Part shown: piece by piece, positions 20,257-29,434 of the stretch | Layout: each line of letters starts with the position of its first letter | Position numbering within the stretch: the first letter of the stretch is position 1 | DNA from: Myxococcales bacterium | GTDB taxonomy: Bacteria; Myxococcota_A; Polyangia; Polyangiales; JADJMO01 | DNA length: 64,000 nucleotides | Reading direction: 5' to 3' | NCBI GenBank assembly: GCA_016709545.1 | Contig: JADJMO010000018.1 | Coordinates: 124,001-188,000, forward strand | Made by a program: the position numbers and the translations under genes | Notes under the pieces: generated by a model | What the model was told of the DNA's origin: nothing | The model's database searches: none | Seen by the model: only the letters and a program-made list of their open reading frames with translations

Positions 20257-20295
20257 GAGTGGCAGTCTCGCATGGTCGCGCGACGGTGGTCTGCG

Positions 20296-20745
20296 TCATC
20301 CGCCGGGGCCAGTGTCCCCACCGAGGACACAGCGCTTGCACTCGGCGGCAGGGAGCAAAGTGTAGAACGAAGGACAGACGAGGCCGGCATCGCCGCAGGT
20401 GGGCGTGACGATCACGTCGATGTCGCAGCAGCAGGCGCCGCCCGTGTCGCACGCCGCGTCCGTCGTCACGTCGGGCCCCGCGTCGGATTCCGGCATGCAG
20501 GCTGACGCGTCGCGATCGTGCACTTCCGAAGTGCGGCAGGCGCCCGAAACGCAAGGGTAGGTCGCTTCCGGCTTGCATTCGGACACGCATGGGTCCCACC
20601 TCCGCCAGGGAGTGACCACGCCGTCCACACAGCGGTCGAAGCAGTAGCGCTCGAACTCGCAGATGAGGGTGGGTTCGTTGGTGCTCGTCGTCGTACAGGC
20701 CGAGAGGATGAGCAACGCGAGGGCGAGTGGTCCGACGGCGCGCAT
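20296..20745 (-). CDS. Cys-rich predicted lipoprotein
   Basis: A 149-residue lipoprotein with signal LALALLILSAC. The mature part has about 15 Cys, including CEFERYCFDRCVDG and ACCCDIDVIV, and ends Gly/Pro-rich. The arrangement resembles other myxobacterial disulfide-rich lipoproteins in this window but no family is recognised. GACACT lies 6 nt before the ATG, a weaker form of the leaderless -10 pattern. Confidence 0.7.
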   Translation of the reverse strand: MRAVGPLALALLILSACTTTSTNEPTLICEFERYCFDRCVDGVVTPWRRWDPCVSECKPEATYPCVSGACRTSEVHDRDASACMPESDAGPDVTTDAACDTGGACCCDIDVIVTPTCGDAGLVCPSFYTLLPAAECKRCVLGGDTGPGG

Positions 20746-20821
20746 GGACGCAGTGTCCCAGAGGGCGCTGGGCCCGAGAAGCCCCAGTGCCCGGGGAAGC
20801 CGCGTTGCGCTCGCGCCGCGC

Positions 20822-22525
20822 TCACGCCTCGGGGCGCAGGAGCGGGAACAGGATGACGTCGCGGATCGACGGCTGGTGGCAGAGCATCATCACCAGGCGG
20901 TCGATGCCCATGCCGAACCCGGCCGCGGGCGGCATGCCGTGTTCGAGGGCGCGGACGTAGTCCTCGTCGAAGTCCATCGTCTCCTCGGCGCCGCGGGCCT
21001 TCTTGTAGACCTGCTCCTGGAAGCGGGCCGCCTGGTCGTCCGGGTCGTTGAGCTCGCTGAACGCGTTGCAGAGCTCGCGGCCCTCGATGAACAGCTCGAA
21101 GCGGTCGGTGACGCTCGGGTCGCTGTCCTTGCGGCGCGCGAGCGGGGAGGTCTCGAACGGGTGATCGATGACGAACACCGGCCGCGAGCGCTCGCCGTCG
21201 GCCGTACGGTAGTCGCCGACCAGGAACGGCTCGGCGAAGTACTCGTAGATCGCGAACAGCCGCTCGCCGCGGTTCTCGCACTTGCCGAGGCCCTTGCGGA
21301 GGTTGCCCCAGTCGATCGCGCGGGAGCTGGTCTGCGACCACTCCTTGATGCGCTCGGGCGAGTCCTTCAGCGTCTGCGCGAGGAAATCCATCGCCGTGTC
21401 GAGCCCGCCGTCGAGCGCGATCATGAGCTCGGGGATGCGGGTGGCCTTGAGCGCCGAGGCGGCGGCGTCGGCCATCGTCACGCGCACGAACGGCTGGTCG
21501 AGGGCGAACGGTCGGTCCTTGGCCCACACCGCGTGGGCCTCGGGCAGCGCCGCGGCGAGGGCGGCGTCGGCCGCGCGCAGGAGCTCCTCGGTCATGGTCA
21601 TGAGCCGCTCGTAGTCGGCGTAGGCCATGTAGAACTCGAGCATGGTGAACTCGGGGTTGTGCCGGGTGCTGATGCCCTCGTTTCGGTAGCAGCGACCGAT
21701 CTCGTAGACGCGCTCGAGCCCGCCGACGACGCAGCGCTTGAGGAACAGCTCCGGCGCGATGCGCAGGAACAGATCCATGTCGAGCGTGTTGTGGTGGGTG
21801 TCGAACGGGCGCGCCGTGGCGCCGCCGATCAACGACGTGAGGGTCGGGGTCTCGACCTCGAGGAACTCGCGCTGGTCGAGGAAGTGGCGCACGGCGCGGA
21901 CGATGTGGGCGCGGGCGCGGAACACGTCGGCCACGCCGGGGTTCGCGACGAGATCGACGTAGCGCTGGCGGTAGCGCAGCTCGACGTCGGACAGGCCGTG
22001 CCACTTCTCGGGCAGCGGACGATGGGCCTTGGTGAGCAGGCGGATCGCGCGCGCCTCGAGGGACAGCTCGCCGGTCTTGGTGACCATGCAGCCGCCCTCG
22101 GCCACGACGAAGTCGCCGACCTCGATCTCGCCGCCGGCCGCGTGCAACCGGCCGAAATCCTCGCCGAGCGCGTCCTTGCGGCAGAACAGCTGGAGCTCGC
22201 CGGAGCGGTCGCGCACCCGGAGGAACGCGGCCTTGCCGAACGAGCGCGCGGCGACGACGCGGCCCGCGACGCGCTCCCGGCGGTCGCCGGCGAGGGCGGT
22301 CACCTTGGCGGCGTCGTATTTGCCGTCGGGCAGCGCCGCGGAGGTGAAGCGTCCGCGGACCTCGCCCACCGACGAGACCTCGCCGACGTCGTTCGCGAAC
22401 GGGTTCTGGCCGCGCTCGCGCACCGCTCGCGAGCGGTCGCGGCGGGAGGCGATGATGGCCTCTTCGGCCGAGGCGTGGAGGACGGCGGGGGAGATTTCCA
22501 GGGTGGCGTCGGCATCGTCGGTCAT
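20822..22525 (-). CDS. lysS: lysyl-tRNA synthetase, class II
   Basis: A 567-residue class II lysine-tRNA ligase. After an extended N-terminus (about 50 residues more than usual) come the OB-fold anticodon domain (RVAGRVVAARSFGKAAFLRV) and the catalytic domain with motif 1 (FLEVETPTLTSLIGGATARPF), motif 2 (YEIGRCYRNEGISTRHNPEFT) and motif 3 (GFGMGIDRLVMML). Charges tRNA-Lys with lysine in the cytoplasm. The start codon overlaps the stop of the pseudouridine synthase gene (ATGA), so both are translationally coupled. Confidence 0.97.
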   Translation of the reverse strand: MTDDADATLEISPAVLHASAEEAIIASRRDRSRAVRERGQNPFANDVGEVSSVGEVRGRFTSAALPDGKYDAAKVTALAGDRRERVAGRVVAARSFGKAAFLRVRDRSGELQLFCRKDALGEDFGRLHAAGGEIEVGDFVVAEGGCMVTKTGELSLEARAIRLLTKAHRPLPEKWHGLSDVELRYRQRYVDLVANPGVADVFRARAHIVRAVRHFLDQREFLEVETPTLTSLIGGATARPFDTHHNTLDMDLFLRIAPELFLKRCVVGGLERVYEIGRCYRNEGISTRHNPEFTMLEFYMAYADYERLMTMTEELLRAADAALAAALPEAHAVWAKDRPFALDQPFVRVTMADAAASALKATRIPELMIALDGGLDTAMDFLAQTLKDSPERIKEWSQTSSRAIDWGNLRKGLGKCENRGERLFAIYEYFAEPFLVGDYRTADGERSRPVFVIDHPFETSPLARRKDSDPSVTDRFELFIEGRELCNAFSELNDPDDQAARFQEQVYKKARGAEETMDFDEDYVRALEHGMPPAAGFGMGIDRLVMMLCHQPSIRDVILFPLLRPEA

Positions 22526-23526
22526 GACGGCTCCTCGGCAGGCACGCAGGCGGCGAGATCTTCGGGCAACTCGGCTTCGACCACGAAGGCAGGCACGGCT
22601 TTGCCACCGCCGTAGCTGACGCGGCTCGCGTGCAGCGCGTGGCGGGCCAGATCGGGCGCCGAAGGGCCGCCGTAGAGGCCGTCGCCCAGCAGGGGGGCGC
22701 CGAGCGCCGCGAAGTGCACTCGGATCTGGTGGCGCAGCGCCTTGGCGGCCCGGGCCTCGACGAGCGCGCGGGACTCGCCTTCGTCGTTCTCCCAGCGACG
22801 CTTGACCTCGAAGGAGGTGGTGGCGGGGCGGGGGGCGAGGCGCGCCACGTCGCGGGCGTGCACGCAGGCGAACACGCGGCGCTTGTCCTTGGGGTGGGGC
22901 GCGAGCGGGATGTCGATGGTGCCCGTGTCGGGCAGGATGCCGTCCGCGGCGACCGAGGCGGCGCGCGCGGAGCCGGCGCCGGGCGCGACGATCGCGAGGT
23001 AGCGCTTGTCGACGCGGCCGTCGCGGAGGGCGTTCTTCAGCTCCTCGAACGCCGCGTCGTTGCGGGCGACGACGACCAGGCCGGTCGTGTCGGTGTCGAG
23101 GCGGTGGACGAGGCCGGGCTCGCGCGGCTCGGGGCCGACCCCCGCGACATCGGGAAAACGGGCCACGATCGCGTTGGCGAGGGTGCCGAGCTCGCCGGCG
23201 CGGAGCGGCGCGGTGGGCAGCCCCGCGGGCTTGTGGACGACGAGGATGCGATCGGTCTCGAGCCGCACGTCGAGCGTGAGCGACGGGTCGGGCTGGGCCG
23301 CCATGTCACCCTCGTCCGCGGCCTCGAGGATCTCGATGGTGTCGCCCTCCTTGACCAGCGCTCCCTTGACGGCGCGTCGCCCGTTGAGGCGCACCCCGTT
23401 CTCGAGGAGGGCCTTGGCCTTCGCGCGGGAGACCTCGGCGAGGATTCCAAGGGCCTTGTCGAGGCGCGCGCCATCGAGCGAGGCGGGGACGCGGAGCAGG
23501 GCAGGCGTTTCGGGGGACTCGGACAT
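22522..23526 (-). CDS. RluA-family RNA pseudouridine synthase
   Basis: A 334-residue protein: an S4 RNA-binding domain (about 12-70, RLDKALGILAEVSRAKAKALL) followed by the RluA catalytic domain. The catalytic Asp is in the motif GLVHRLDTDTTGLVVVA and further signatures are VVHKPAGLPTAP and HQIRVHFAALGAPLLGD. It isomerises uridines in rRNA or tRNA; which sites cannot be told. The in-frame ATG at 23526 directly precedes the S4 domain. First gene of an operon with lysS. Confidence 0.92.
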   Translation of the reverse strand: MSESPETPALLRVPASLDGARLDKALGILAEVSRAKAKALLENGVRLNGRRAVKGALVKEGDTIEILEAADEGDMAAQPDPSLTLDVRLETDRILVVHKPAGLPTAPLRAGELGTLANAIVARFPDVAGVGPEPREPGLVHRLDTDTTGLVVVARNDAAFEELKNALRDGRVDKRYLAIVAPGAGSARAASVAADGILPDTGTIDIPLAPHPKDKRRVFACVHARDVARLAPRPATTSFEVKRRWENDEGESRALVEARAAKALRHQIRVHFAALGAPLLGDGLYGGPSAPDLARHALHASRVSYGGGKAVPAFVVEAELPEDLAACVPAEEPS

Positions 23527-23577
23527 CGGGCCGCCCCGTATGCCACCGCGGGGGTTCTCCGTCGACCCCCTGGGCAG

Positions 23578-23583
23578 TACGCT
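23578..23583 (+). promoter_or_regulatory. -10-like hexamer of the zinc-ribbon gene
   Basis: TACGCT, 7 nt before the ATG at 23591; leaderless-type spacing. Confidence 0.35.
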
Positions 23584-23590
23584 CGGGGGA

Positions 23591-24466
23591 ATGGACCTCG
23601 TCTGCCAGTCTTGTGGGGCGCCTGCGAAACCGAACCTCGTCGAGTGCGAGTTCTGCGAGAAGCCGATCAGCGCCGAGGCCGCGGCCAAGGCGGTGGGCTG
23701 TCCGCAGTGCAAGACGCTCAACGCCGGGGGCCAGCAGCAGTGCCACAAGTGCAAGGCCTGGCTGGTCGTGCAGTGCGTGTTCTGCAGCCACCTCTCGCCG
23801 CACTCGGCGCCCGCGTGCCAGCAGTGCAACGAGCCGTTCGCCGGAGCGCTCGAGCGCAAGGCGCAGCGCGACAGCTCCCAGCGCAACCAGCAGATCTTCC
23901 AGACGGTCGGGATGGTCGCGCCGGCGGCGGTCGGGCTGCTCGGCGGGGTCGCGGGCGCGCTGCTCGGCGATCGCGTCGCGCACTCGGGGGGCCTTTCGGG
24001 GAACCCCTCCTACGGGGGATACGGCCCCGGGTACGGGCCGCCGAACCCGAACTACGGCGGGCAGGGCGGCTACGGGCAACCGGGGTACGGGCAACCGGGG
24101 TACGGGCAGGGCGGCCACCCGAACCACGTGCAGAGCGAGTATCGCAACGAGTTCGGCCAGGGCGGCACGGACAACTTCCACCGCACGCACGACGCGCAGA
24201 CCTTCGGGAACAGCTACGAGGACGAGGGGGGACGCTCGCGCGGCCACGGGTCCTCGTCGAGCGACGACGACGGCGGCCGTTCGCGCGGCTCGTCGTCGTT
24301 CTCGTCGGACGACGACGACAGCGGCGGTCGTTCGCGCGGTTCGTCGTCGTTCTCGTCGGACGACGACGACAGCGGCGGTCGGTCGCGCGGCTCCTCGTCG
24401 GACGACGACGACTCGGGGCGCGCCGACGACGACGGCGGACGATCGCGCGGCGACGACGACGAATGA
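23591..24466 (+). CDS. zinc-ribbon protein with low-complexity Gly/Tyr and Ser/Asp tail
   Basis: A 291-residue protein. Residues 1-80 hold four CxxC pairs (CQSCGAP, CEFCEKP, CPQC, CHKC, CVFC, CQQC) forming two or three zinc ribbons. A Gly-rich hydrophobic segment (about 110-130) resembles a glycine-zipper membrane stretch. Then come YGQPGYGQ repeats and a C-terminal disordered region with repeats of GGRSRGSSSFSSDDDDS encoded by 51-bp tandem DNA repeats. The role is unknown; the charged, repetitive tail suggests assembly or condensate formation, as inference. Its stop overlaps the next start (ATGA). Confidence 0.75.
   Translation: MDLVCQSCGAPAKPNLVECEFCEKPISAEAAAKAVGCPQCKTLNAGGQQQCHKCKAWLVVQCVFCSHLSPHSAPACQQCNEPFAGALERKAQRDSSQRNQQIFQTVGMVAPAAVGLLGGVAGALLGDRVAHSGGLSGNPSYGGYGPGYGPPNPNYGGQGGYGQPGYGQPGYGQGGHPNHVQSEYRNEFGQGGTDNFHRTHDAQTFGNSYEDEGGRSRGHGSSSSDDDGGRSRGSSSFSSDDDDSGGRSRGSSSFSSDDDDSGGRSRGSSSDDDDSGRADDDGGRSRGDDDE
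24272..24410 (+). repeat. 51-bp tandem repeat inside the zinc-ribbon gene
   Basis: Two nearly identical 51-bp units (24272-24322 and 24323-24373) and a shortened third from 24374. Each codes for the GGRSRG/SSSFSS/DDDDS unit. Copy number could vary between strains by slippage. Confidence 0.8.
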
Positions 24467-25088
24467 GGACCGTCGCTGCGCTCGCGGCTTTCACCATCCT
24501 CGGCGCGTGTCGGAGGACGGAGCCGCGTGGCATCGTCGCGGATCGCGCGGACGTGCCCGCGCCGCCCGTTTCGTCGGTGAGCCTGGCACCGCCAGCCTCC
24601 TCGCCGGTCGTCATCGACCCGCCTCCCCCACCGCCCCCCCGAAGGAGCTTCCGCCTCCGCCTCCCCCAAAGGCGGCGCAGCTCCTCTTCCCTCCCACCCC
24701 GAGCAGCGAAGACCCACAGCCTGTCTTCCTCTCCACGTCCCCCGAGCCCAAGCCCGTCGCCGGCGGCGTAGGCAGCGCGGTCTCCGGGACGAGTGGCCCG
24801 CTCGTGGCCGCGCCGCCCACGGGGACCCGCGCGAAGCCTCCCGCCGGTCTCTGCACCAAGGCCCCGTTCCCCGCGGAGGCGACGGCCGACACGGCCCTCG
24901 TGACCGCGCTCGTGAAGGTCGACGCGAAGGGCGACGTCACCACGGTCAGCATCGTGTCCGACCCAGGCCAGGGGTTCGGGCGCGTGACGCGCACGTGCTT
25001 GCTGGCCGCCCACTTCACGCCGGCCACGGACGGGAGCGGCGCGCCGGTGTCCGACGCGGTCACCCTCAGCGTGCGCTTCGCGCGCTGA
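24463..25088 (+). CDS. lipoprotein with TonB C-terminal-like domain (frameshifted)
   Basis: The N-terminus is a lipoprotein signal (AALAAFTILGAC), followed by a Pro-rich linker and then a TonB C-terminal-like domain (VTALVKVDAKGDVTTVSIV, FTPATDGSG). The Pro-rich part changes frame at 24631-24641: a C7 run where C8 would keep the frame open to 25088. The 626-nt span is one short of a multiple of three. Homopolymer miscount is the simplest cause. It overlaps the zinc-ribbon gene stop by ATGA, so they form an operon. A periplasmic protein-protein role is probable. Confidence 0.7.
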
Positions 25089-25094
25089 ACGGCC

Positions 25095-25364
25095 TCAGAG
25101 CCCCGCCGCGGCCAGGGCGTCCGCCACGCGGCCCACCGCGTTGACGAGCGCTGGGTGCCGACCCTCGAAGTGCTGGACGGCGCCGCGGACCTTCTCCGAG
25201 AGCCCGACCGGCCCCTCGACCACTGCGGCCTTGCCCTCGAGCTTCGCCGCGATCTCGCGCATCGCTCCCGCGAGCATCGCGCGGGTCTCCGCGTCGACGT
25301 CGTCGGTGGAAGCGAGCTCGCGGTGCAGCGTGTCGAGGGCGTGCTGGAGCTCGGTGGCGGACAT
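25095..25364 (-). CDS. DUF4404-family small protein
   Basis: An 89-residue, mostly helical protein. The first 45 residues (LQHALDTLHRELA, ETRAMLAGAMREIAAKLEG) match the pattern of DUF4404, small cytoplasmic proteins of unknown function. Convergent with the TonB-like lipoprotein gene, 6 bp apart. A TACGAA hexamer lies 6 nt before the ATG. Confidence 0.75.
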   Translation of the reverse strand: MSATELQHALDTLHRELASTDDVDAETRAMLAGAMREIAAKLEGKAAVVEGPVGLSEKVRGAVQHFEGRHPALVNAVGRVADALAAAGL

Positions 25365-25370
25365 CCCCGT

Positions 25371-25376
25371 TTCGTA
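25371..25376 (-). promoter_or_regulatory. -10-like hexamer of the DUF4404 gene
   Basis: TACGAA on the minus strand, 6 nt before the ATG at 25364. Confidence 0.3.
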
Positions 25377-25399
25377 GCACTTCGAGCGCCGCGCGCGGT

Positions 25400-27109
25400 T
25401 CAGGACGAGCGGCGCAGCAACCCGCCCGTCGCGACCTCGTCTGCGTGGCCCGACGAGATGCGGGAGCAGCTCGAGAGAGGCGCGTCCAGCGACCTCGCCG
25501 CGGCGAAGAAGATCCGAAACGTCGATCCTCGTGCCAAGGCTGTCTCCACCGTCACGTGGCCCGCGCTGGCCGCGACGATGGATTGCACGGTCGCGAGGCC
25601 GAGACCGGTGCCGCGCCCCTTGGGCTTGGTCGTGAAGAACGGCTCGAAGATGCGCGCCCGCGTCTCGGCGCTCATGCCGGTCCCCGTGTCGCTCACCTCG
25701 AGGACCACCTGCTCGCCGGCCTCGAGCGCCGAGTCGAGCGCCCTCGCGGCGCGTCGCGAGAGGCGGCGGACCCGCACCAGCACCTCTCCGCCCTCCGGCA
25801 TCGCGTCCCGCGCGTTGGAGACGAGGTTCAGCACGATCTGCTCGAGGTGCGTCTGGTCGGCGACGACGTGGTGCGAACCGTCGGCCACGACGCGGAGCTT
25901 GTGCTGGTCGGTCAGGAGCCGCCGACCGATCCGCTCGAGATCCTTGACGACCTTGCACAGGTCGAGGTCCTCGGGACGGGCGTGACCCTTGCGGGCGAGG
26001 GACAGGAGGTGCCTCGTGAGGGCCATGCCGCGCTCGCTCGCGTCCTCGATCTCCGCCCCCGCCTCGCGCGCCTGAGGGTCGTCGTGGGTGAGCAGGAGCG
26101 AGGCGTTGCCCTGGACCACCATCAGGAGGTTGTTGAAGTCGTGGGCCACGCTGCCCGCCAGGAGCCCGATCGTCTCGATGCGCTGGGTGTGCGCGAGTCG
26201 CTCCTCGAGCGCTCGCCGCTCCGTCTGGTCCCGCAGGATGAGCTGGACGCCGAGGTCGACGCGGCGGGCGCGCACTTCGAGCCATCGGCCCTCGGCGGTC
26301 GACACGAGGGTCAGAGGTGGCGTCTCGTCGTCGACGAGGCTCCGCAGGAGCGAAGGCAGGTCTCGCGCCCCGGCGCCGCCGAGAGCGTCGACCAGCGGCG
26401 TGCCGAGGAGACGCGCGCGGTCGGCGCCGAGGTACCGGGCCGCGAGCTCGTTGAGCTGCGAGATCCGACCCTCCCGGTCGAGGACGACGATGCCGTCGGG
26501 GGCGTGCTCGAACCAGTCGACGAGGCGCGCCCGCATGCGCTCGGAGCCCTGGAGCGCGGCGAAATAGGCCGCGAGGACGTAGCGGATGAAGAGCGCGGTG
26601 ATGGCGATCACGACCACCACGACCGTCAGGGTGACCACGTCGCGGGAGCGGAGGTGGAACAGGGCGCCGGTCGCGGCGAGGGTCAGCGGGATGGTCGCGG
26701 CCGACACCGCGCCCGCGACGACGGCGGCGCGGCCCCCGAACATGAGCCCCGCGACCACGGTCAGCAGCGGGTACACGAACGTGCCAGCGGTGAGGACGGC
26801 GGCGTTGCGGTAGCAGCTGACGGTGATCTCCGCCCAGATCACCAGCAGGGCGACCCCCGCGGCGAGCGAGGGCCTCCGGCCCGAGAGGGCGAGGGCCACG
26901 AGCAGGAATCCGAGGGCCGTGAGGTCTTCGCCGAGCTCGGGGTCGTCACCGAGGAGCGCCGCGAGCGAGGTCGCCGCGTAGCCGAGGACGGCGAGCCCGA
27001 GCGCGAAGCACACCCAACGCGAAGGGGGGCGGGTGCTGTTCGGGGTCGGGCCGGGCGGGTACATGGACGACTCGTCGTGGGCCCCCACCTCTCCGGCTGA
27101 ACGAACCAC
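25400..27109 (-). CDS. membrane-bound PAS-domain sensor histidine kinase
   Basis: A kinase of up to 569 residues: about six membrane helices (residues 30-185), a PAS domain (about 200-310, WFEHAPDGIVVLDREGRI), a dimerisation domain with phospho-acceptor His in SVAHDFNNLLMVVQGN, and an HATPase domain with N box NLVSNARDAM and G boxes DTGTGM and GRGTGLGL. The hybrid-type H box is of the NtrB-like HDFNN class. No receiver domain and no response-regulator gene are adjacent, so it is an orphan. After FRIFF the C-terminal 40 residues look atypical and may reflect a frame slip. Start GTG 27109; an ATG at 27064 is also possible. Confidence 0.88.
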   Translation of the reverse strand: MVRSAGEVGAHDESSMYPPGPTPNSTRPPSRWVCFALGLAVLGYAATSLAALLGDDPELGEDLTALGFLLVALALSGRRPSLAAGVALLVIWAEITVSCYRNAAVLTAGTFVYPLLTVVAGLMFGGRAAVVAGAVSAATIPLTLAATGALFHLRSRDVVTLTVVVVVIAITALFIRYVLAAYFAALQGSERMRARLVDWFEHAPDGIVVLDREGRISQLNELAARYLGADRARLLGTPLVDALGGAGARDLPSLLRSLVDDETPPLTLVSTAEGRWLEVRARRVDLGVQLILRDQTERRALEERLAHTQRIETIGLLAGSVAHDFNNLLMVVQGNASLLLTHDDPQAREAGAEIEDASERGMALTRHLLSLARKGHARPEDLDLCKVVKDLERIGRRLLTDQHKLRVVADGSHHVVADQTHLEQIVLNLVSNARDAMPEGGEVLVRVRRLSRRAARALDSALEAGEQVVLEVSDTGTGMSAETRARIFEPFFTTKPKGRGTGLGLATVQSIVAASAGHVTVETALARGSTFRIFFAAARSLDAPLSSCSRISSGHADEVATGGLLRRSS

Positions 27110-27177
27110 CCTGCGACGACTTGAGCACCCGTCACGGCGGGTAGGCGCCTGCGCCGGCTTCGACTACCCCAGCGAGC

Positions 27178-27810
27178 GTGGCCCTCCCGAAGCCGATCCG
27201 TGCCCCGGAGCTCCCGGACGAGCTGGCGCCGTTCGTCGGGCCACTGACCGGGATCCTCGAGGCACGTCGCATCGAGGGCGGCGCGTTCGGCGCCGCAAGG
27301 GTCGACGCGATACGTTGCGAACAGGTCCACGTCCGCGCCTCCGCGTTCGACGAGAGCAAGCTCACGAACCTGCGCTGGATCGACGTCCTCTGCGAACGGT
27401 CGACGCTGTCGATGATCGACTGGCGCGGCGCGCTCCTCACGCGCACGCTGGTGCGGGGCTGTCGGCTCACGGGCGCCCGGTTCGCCGAGGCGCGGCTCGA
27501 GGACGTGCGCTTCGTCGAGTGCCACCTCGACTACGCCGCCTTCGGCGACGCGCGCCTCACGCGGGTGTCGTTCGAGTCCTGTCAGCTCCGCGAGGCGGAC
27601 TTCCACGGCGCCGACCTCAAGGGCACGCAGTTCGTCGACTGCGACCTCGCGCGCTCCGACTTCACGCGGGCGAAGCTCGCGGGCACCGACGTGAGCCGCT
27701 CCGAGCTCGGAGGCGTGACCCTCACGCCCGCCGACGCGCGCGGCCTCGTGGTCAATCGAGAGCAGGCGTGCGCGCTCGCCGTGCTCTTCGGGCTGATCGT
27801 CCGCGACTGA
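27178..27810 (+). CDS. pentapeptide-repeat protein
   Basis: A 210-residue protein made largely of pentapeptide repeats (A/C)-D/N-L/F-X-X, as in ADLKGTQFVDCDLARSDFTRA, expected to form a right-handed quadrilateral beta-helix of about 6-7 coils. No signal peptide or membrane segment is seen. Some family members mimic DNA and protect gyrase; nothing here proves this. The GTG start follows TACCCC by 7 nt. It converges with the halogenase gene, 12 bp apart. Confidence 0.85.
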   Translation: MALPKPIRAPELPDELAPFVGPLTGILEARRIEGGAFGAARVDAIRCEQVHVRASAFDESKLTNLRWIDVLCERSTLSMIDWRGALLTRTLVRGCRLTGARFAEARLEDVRFVECHLDYAAFGDARLTRVSFESCQLREADFHGADLKGTQFVDCDLARSDFTRAKLAGTDVSRSELGGVTLTPADARGLVVNREQACALAVLFGLIVRD

Positions 27811-27822
27811 GCTTCCGCGGAT

Positions 27823-29427
27823 CTAGGCCAGGCCCCGGAGCAGCGGGTCGTACGGCGTGAGCGGCGCCTCGCCGTGTCGCTCGCGCTCGTGACCGGGGTG
27901 GACCGGCGCGTCTCCGGCGAGCCGCTCCGCGCTCGCCTGCACCCAGGACCGGGGGTGCTCCGCGAACGTGCGCAGGGCGGCCGGGTTCACGCGCAGCCAC
28001 GCGAGCGCCTCGGCGTGGGGCAGGGCGCGTCCGGCGACCGCGCTCGTCGCGAGGGCGCGCGCGCGGAAGTCGGCCTCCGAGACGCGGGGCGGGGGATTGT
28101 CGAACGGCACCTCCTGCCCGAGGAGCAGGATGGACGCGCCTTCGTTGCCGAAGGCCGGATCGCCGTGCTGATGGCCCCGCGCGTCCAGACGGAACGCGTC
28201 GCCGGCGCGGAACCGCTCGACGAACGGCGTGAGCCCCGCGAGGTCCACCTCGGCGCGCGCGGCCTGCCAGAACGGGGTGTCGAGGCGGCGGTTGAAGCGG
28301 TAGTGCAGGCCGAGGAATCCGCGCAGGAAGTCCCAGTGCGCGCCGACCTTCGCGTCGACGTCGTCGCGCTGCGCGGCCCCGCCGCTCGCGAGCGCCCCGA
28401 GGGCGTAGTGGAGCGTGACGATGACCATGTGCAGGGCGGTCGACTCGAGGGGCTCCACGAACCCGTAGGCGTTGCCGAGGGCGAGGACGTTGCCGGCGAA
28501 GCAGCGGCGGTGGCGCCCGGAGCGGAACCGCACGACCCAGGGCTCTCCGGCGCCGGGGTTCTTGCGCGCGAGCTCGGCGGCCGCGGCGTCGAGCGAGAGG
28601 TGGGCCGAGGAGAACACGTAGCCGCGGTGGTCCTCGCGCTCGACGGGGATGCGCCAGCACCAGCCGGCGTCCATCGTCTCCGCCGTCGTGTACGGCCGCA
28701 CGAGCCCGCCGTGTGGCACCGCGGCGACGACCGCCGTGTCGCAGAACAGCGTCGAGGCGAAGCTCTCGAAGGGGGTGCCCAGCGCCTTGCCGAGCAGGAG
28801 CGAGCGGAACCCCGAGGCGTCCACGTAGAGATCGAAGCGCGCCGTGGTGCCGTCGGAGAGACGGAGCCCGGAGACCCCCTGTTCGCCCACCTCGACCTCG
28901 TCGATCGTCGCGGTCCGGTGCTGGATCCCGCGGGCGCGCGCGGCGTCGGCGAGGAACGCGACGAACGGCGCGTTGTCGAGGTGGTAGGCGACCTTCTGCG
29001 AGGGGAGGAGCGAGTGGGTCCCGGTGTCGTCCGCGACCACGGGCCCGCCATTGCCCTGCATCAGCAGGCTGGTCAACGACTGCGCGCGGAGGTCGCCGTC
29101 GTAGGTGAAGGCCGCGTGGGGGTCGGTCGGCCCGAACGGGTAGGAGAACGCGTGCGGCGCGGGCTTGCCCCACTCGAAGCGGATGCCGAGCTTGAACGAC
29201 GGCCGCACGCGCTCGAACAGCTCGACCACGTCGAGGCCGAGCTCGGCGTGGAGGAACGGCGGCATCAGCGTGGTGGTCGCCTCGCCGACGCCGATGATCG
29301 GGATGGTGGGTGACTCGAGGACCGTGATGGCGAGCCCGGGGAAGCGGCGCTGCAGCGCGAGCGCGGCGAAGTAGCCCGAGGTGCCTCCGCCCACCACGCC
29401 CACCGTGTGGATGCCGGGTGGCTTCAT
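27823..29427 (-). CDS. flavin-dependent tryptophan halogenase family protein
   Basis: A 534-residue protein of the PrnA/RebH class. The FAD-binding GGGTSG is at 13-18, the catalytic Lys is Lys79 (in SFKLGIRFEW, the same position as in PrnA), the family WxWxIP motif is WCWRIP at 256-261, and the EPLEST segment with the catalytic Glu is near 325-330. All key residues are present, so activity (FADH2- and halide-dependent chlorination or bromination of an aromatic or carrier-bound substrate) is plausible. No flavin reductase, NRPS, PKS or tryptophan gene is nearby, only a MATE exporter 1.3 kb upstream. TAGACT lies 7 nt before the ATG. Confidence 0.92.
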   Translation of the reverse strand: MKPPGIHTVGVVGGGTSGYFAALALQRRFPGLAITVLESPTIPIIGVGEATTTLMPPFLHAELGLDVVELFERVRPSFKLGIRFEWGKPAPHAFSYPFGPTDPHAAFTYDGDLRAQSLTSLLMQGNGGPVVADDTGTHSLLPSQKVAYHLDNAPFVAFLADAARARGIQHRTATIDEVEVGEQGVSGLRLSDGTTARFDLYVDASGFRSLLLGKALGTPFESFASTLFCDTAVVAAVPHGGLVRPYTTAETMDAGWCWRIPVEREDHRGYVFSSAHLSLDAAAAELARKNPGAGEPWVVRFRSGRHRRCFAGNVLALGNAYGFVEPLESTALHMVIVTLHYALGALASGGAAQRDDVDAKVGAHWDFLRGFLGLHYRFNRRLDTPFWQAARAEVDLAGLTPFVERFRAGDAFRLDARGHQHGDPAFGNEGASILLLGQEVPFDNPPPRVSEADFRARALATSAVAGRALPHAEALAWLRVNPAALRTFAEHPRSWVQASAERLAGDAPVHPGHERERHGEAPLTPYDPLLRGLA

Positions 29428-29434
29428 CGGCGAC

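Noticed and set aside
24631..24641. Programmed frameshifting at the C7 run of the TonB-like lipoprotein
   Set aside because: No stimulatory structure or slippery heptamer is seen and the pattern fits the many other single-base deletions.
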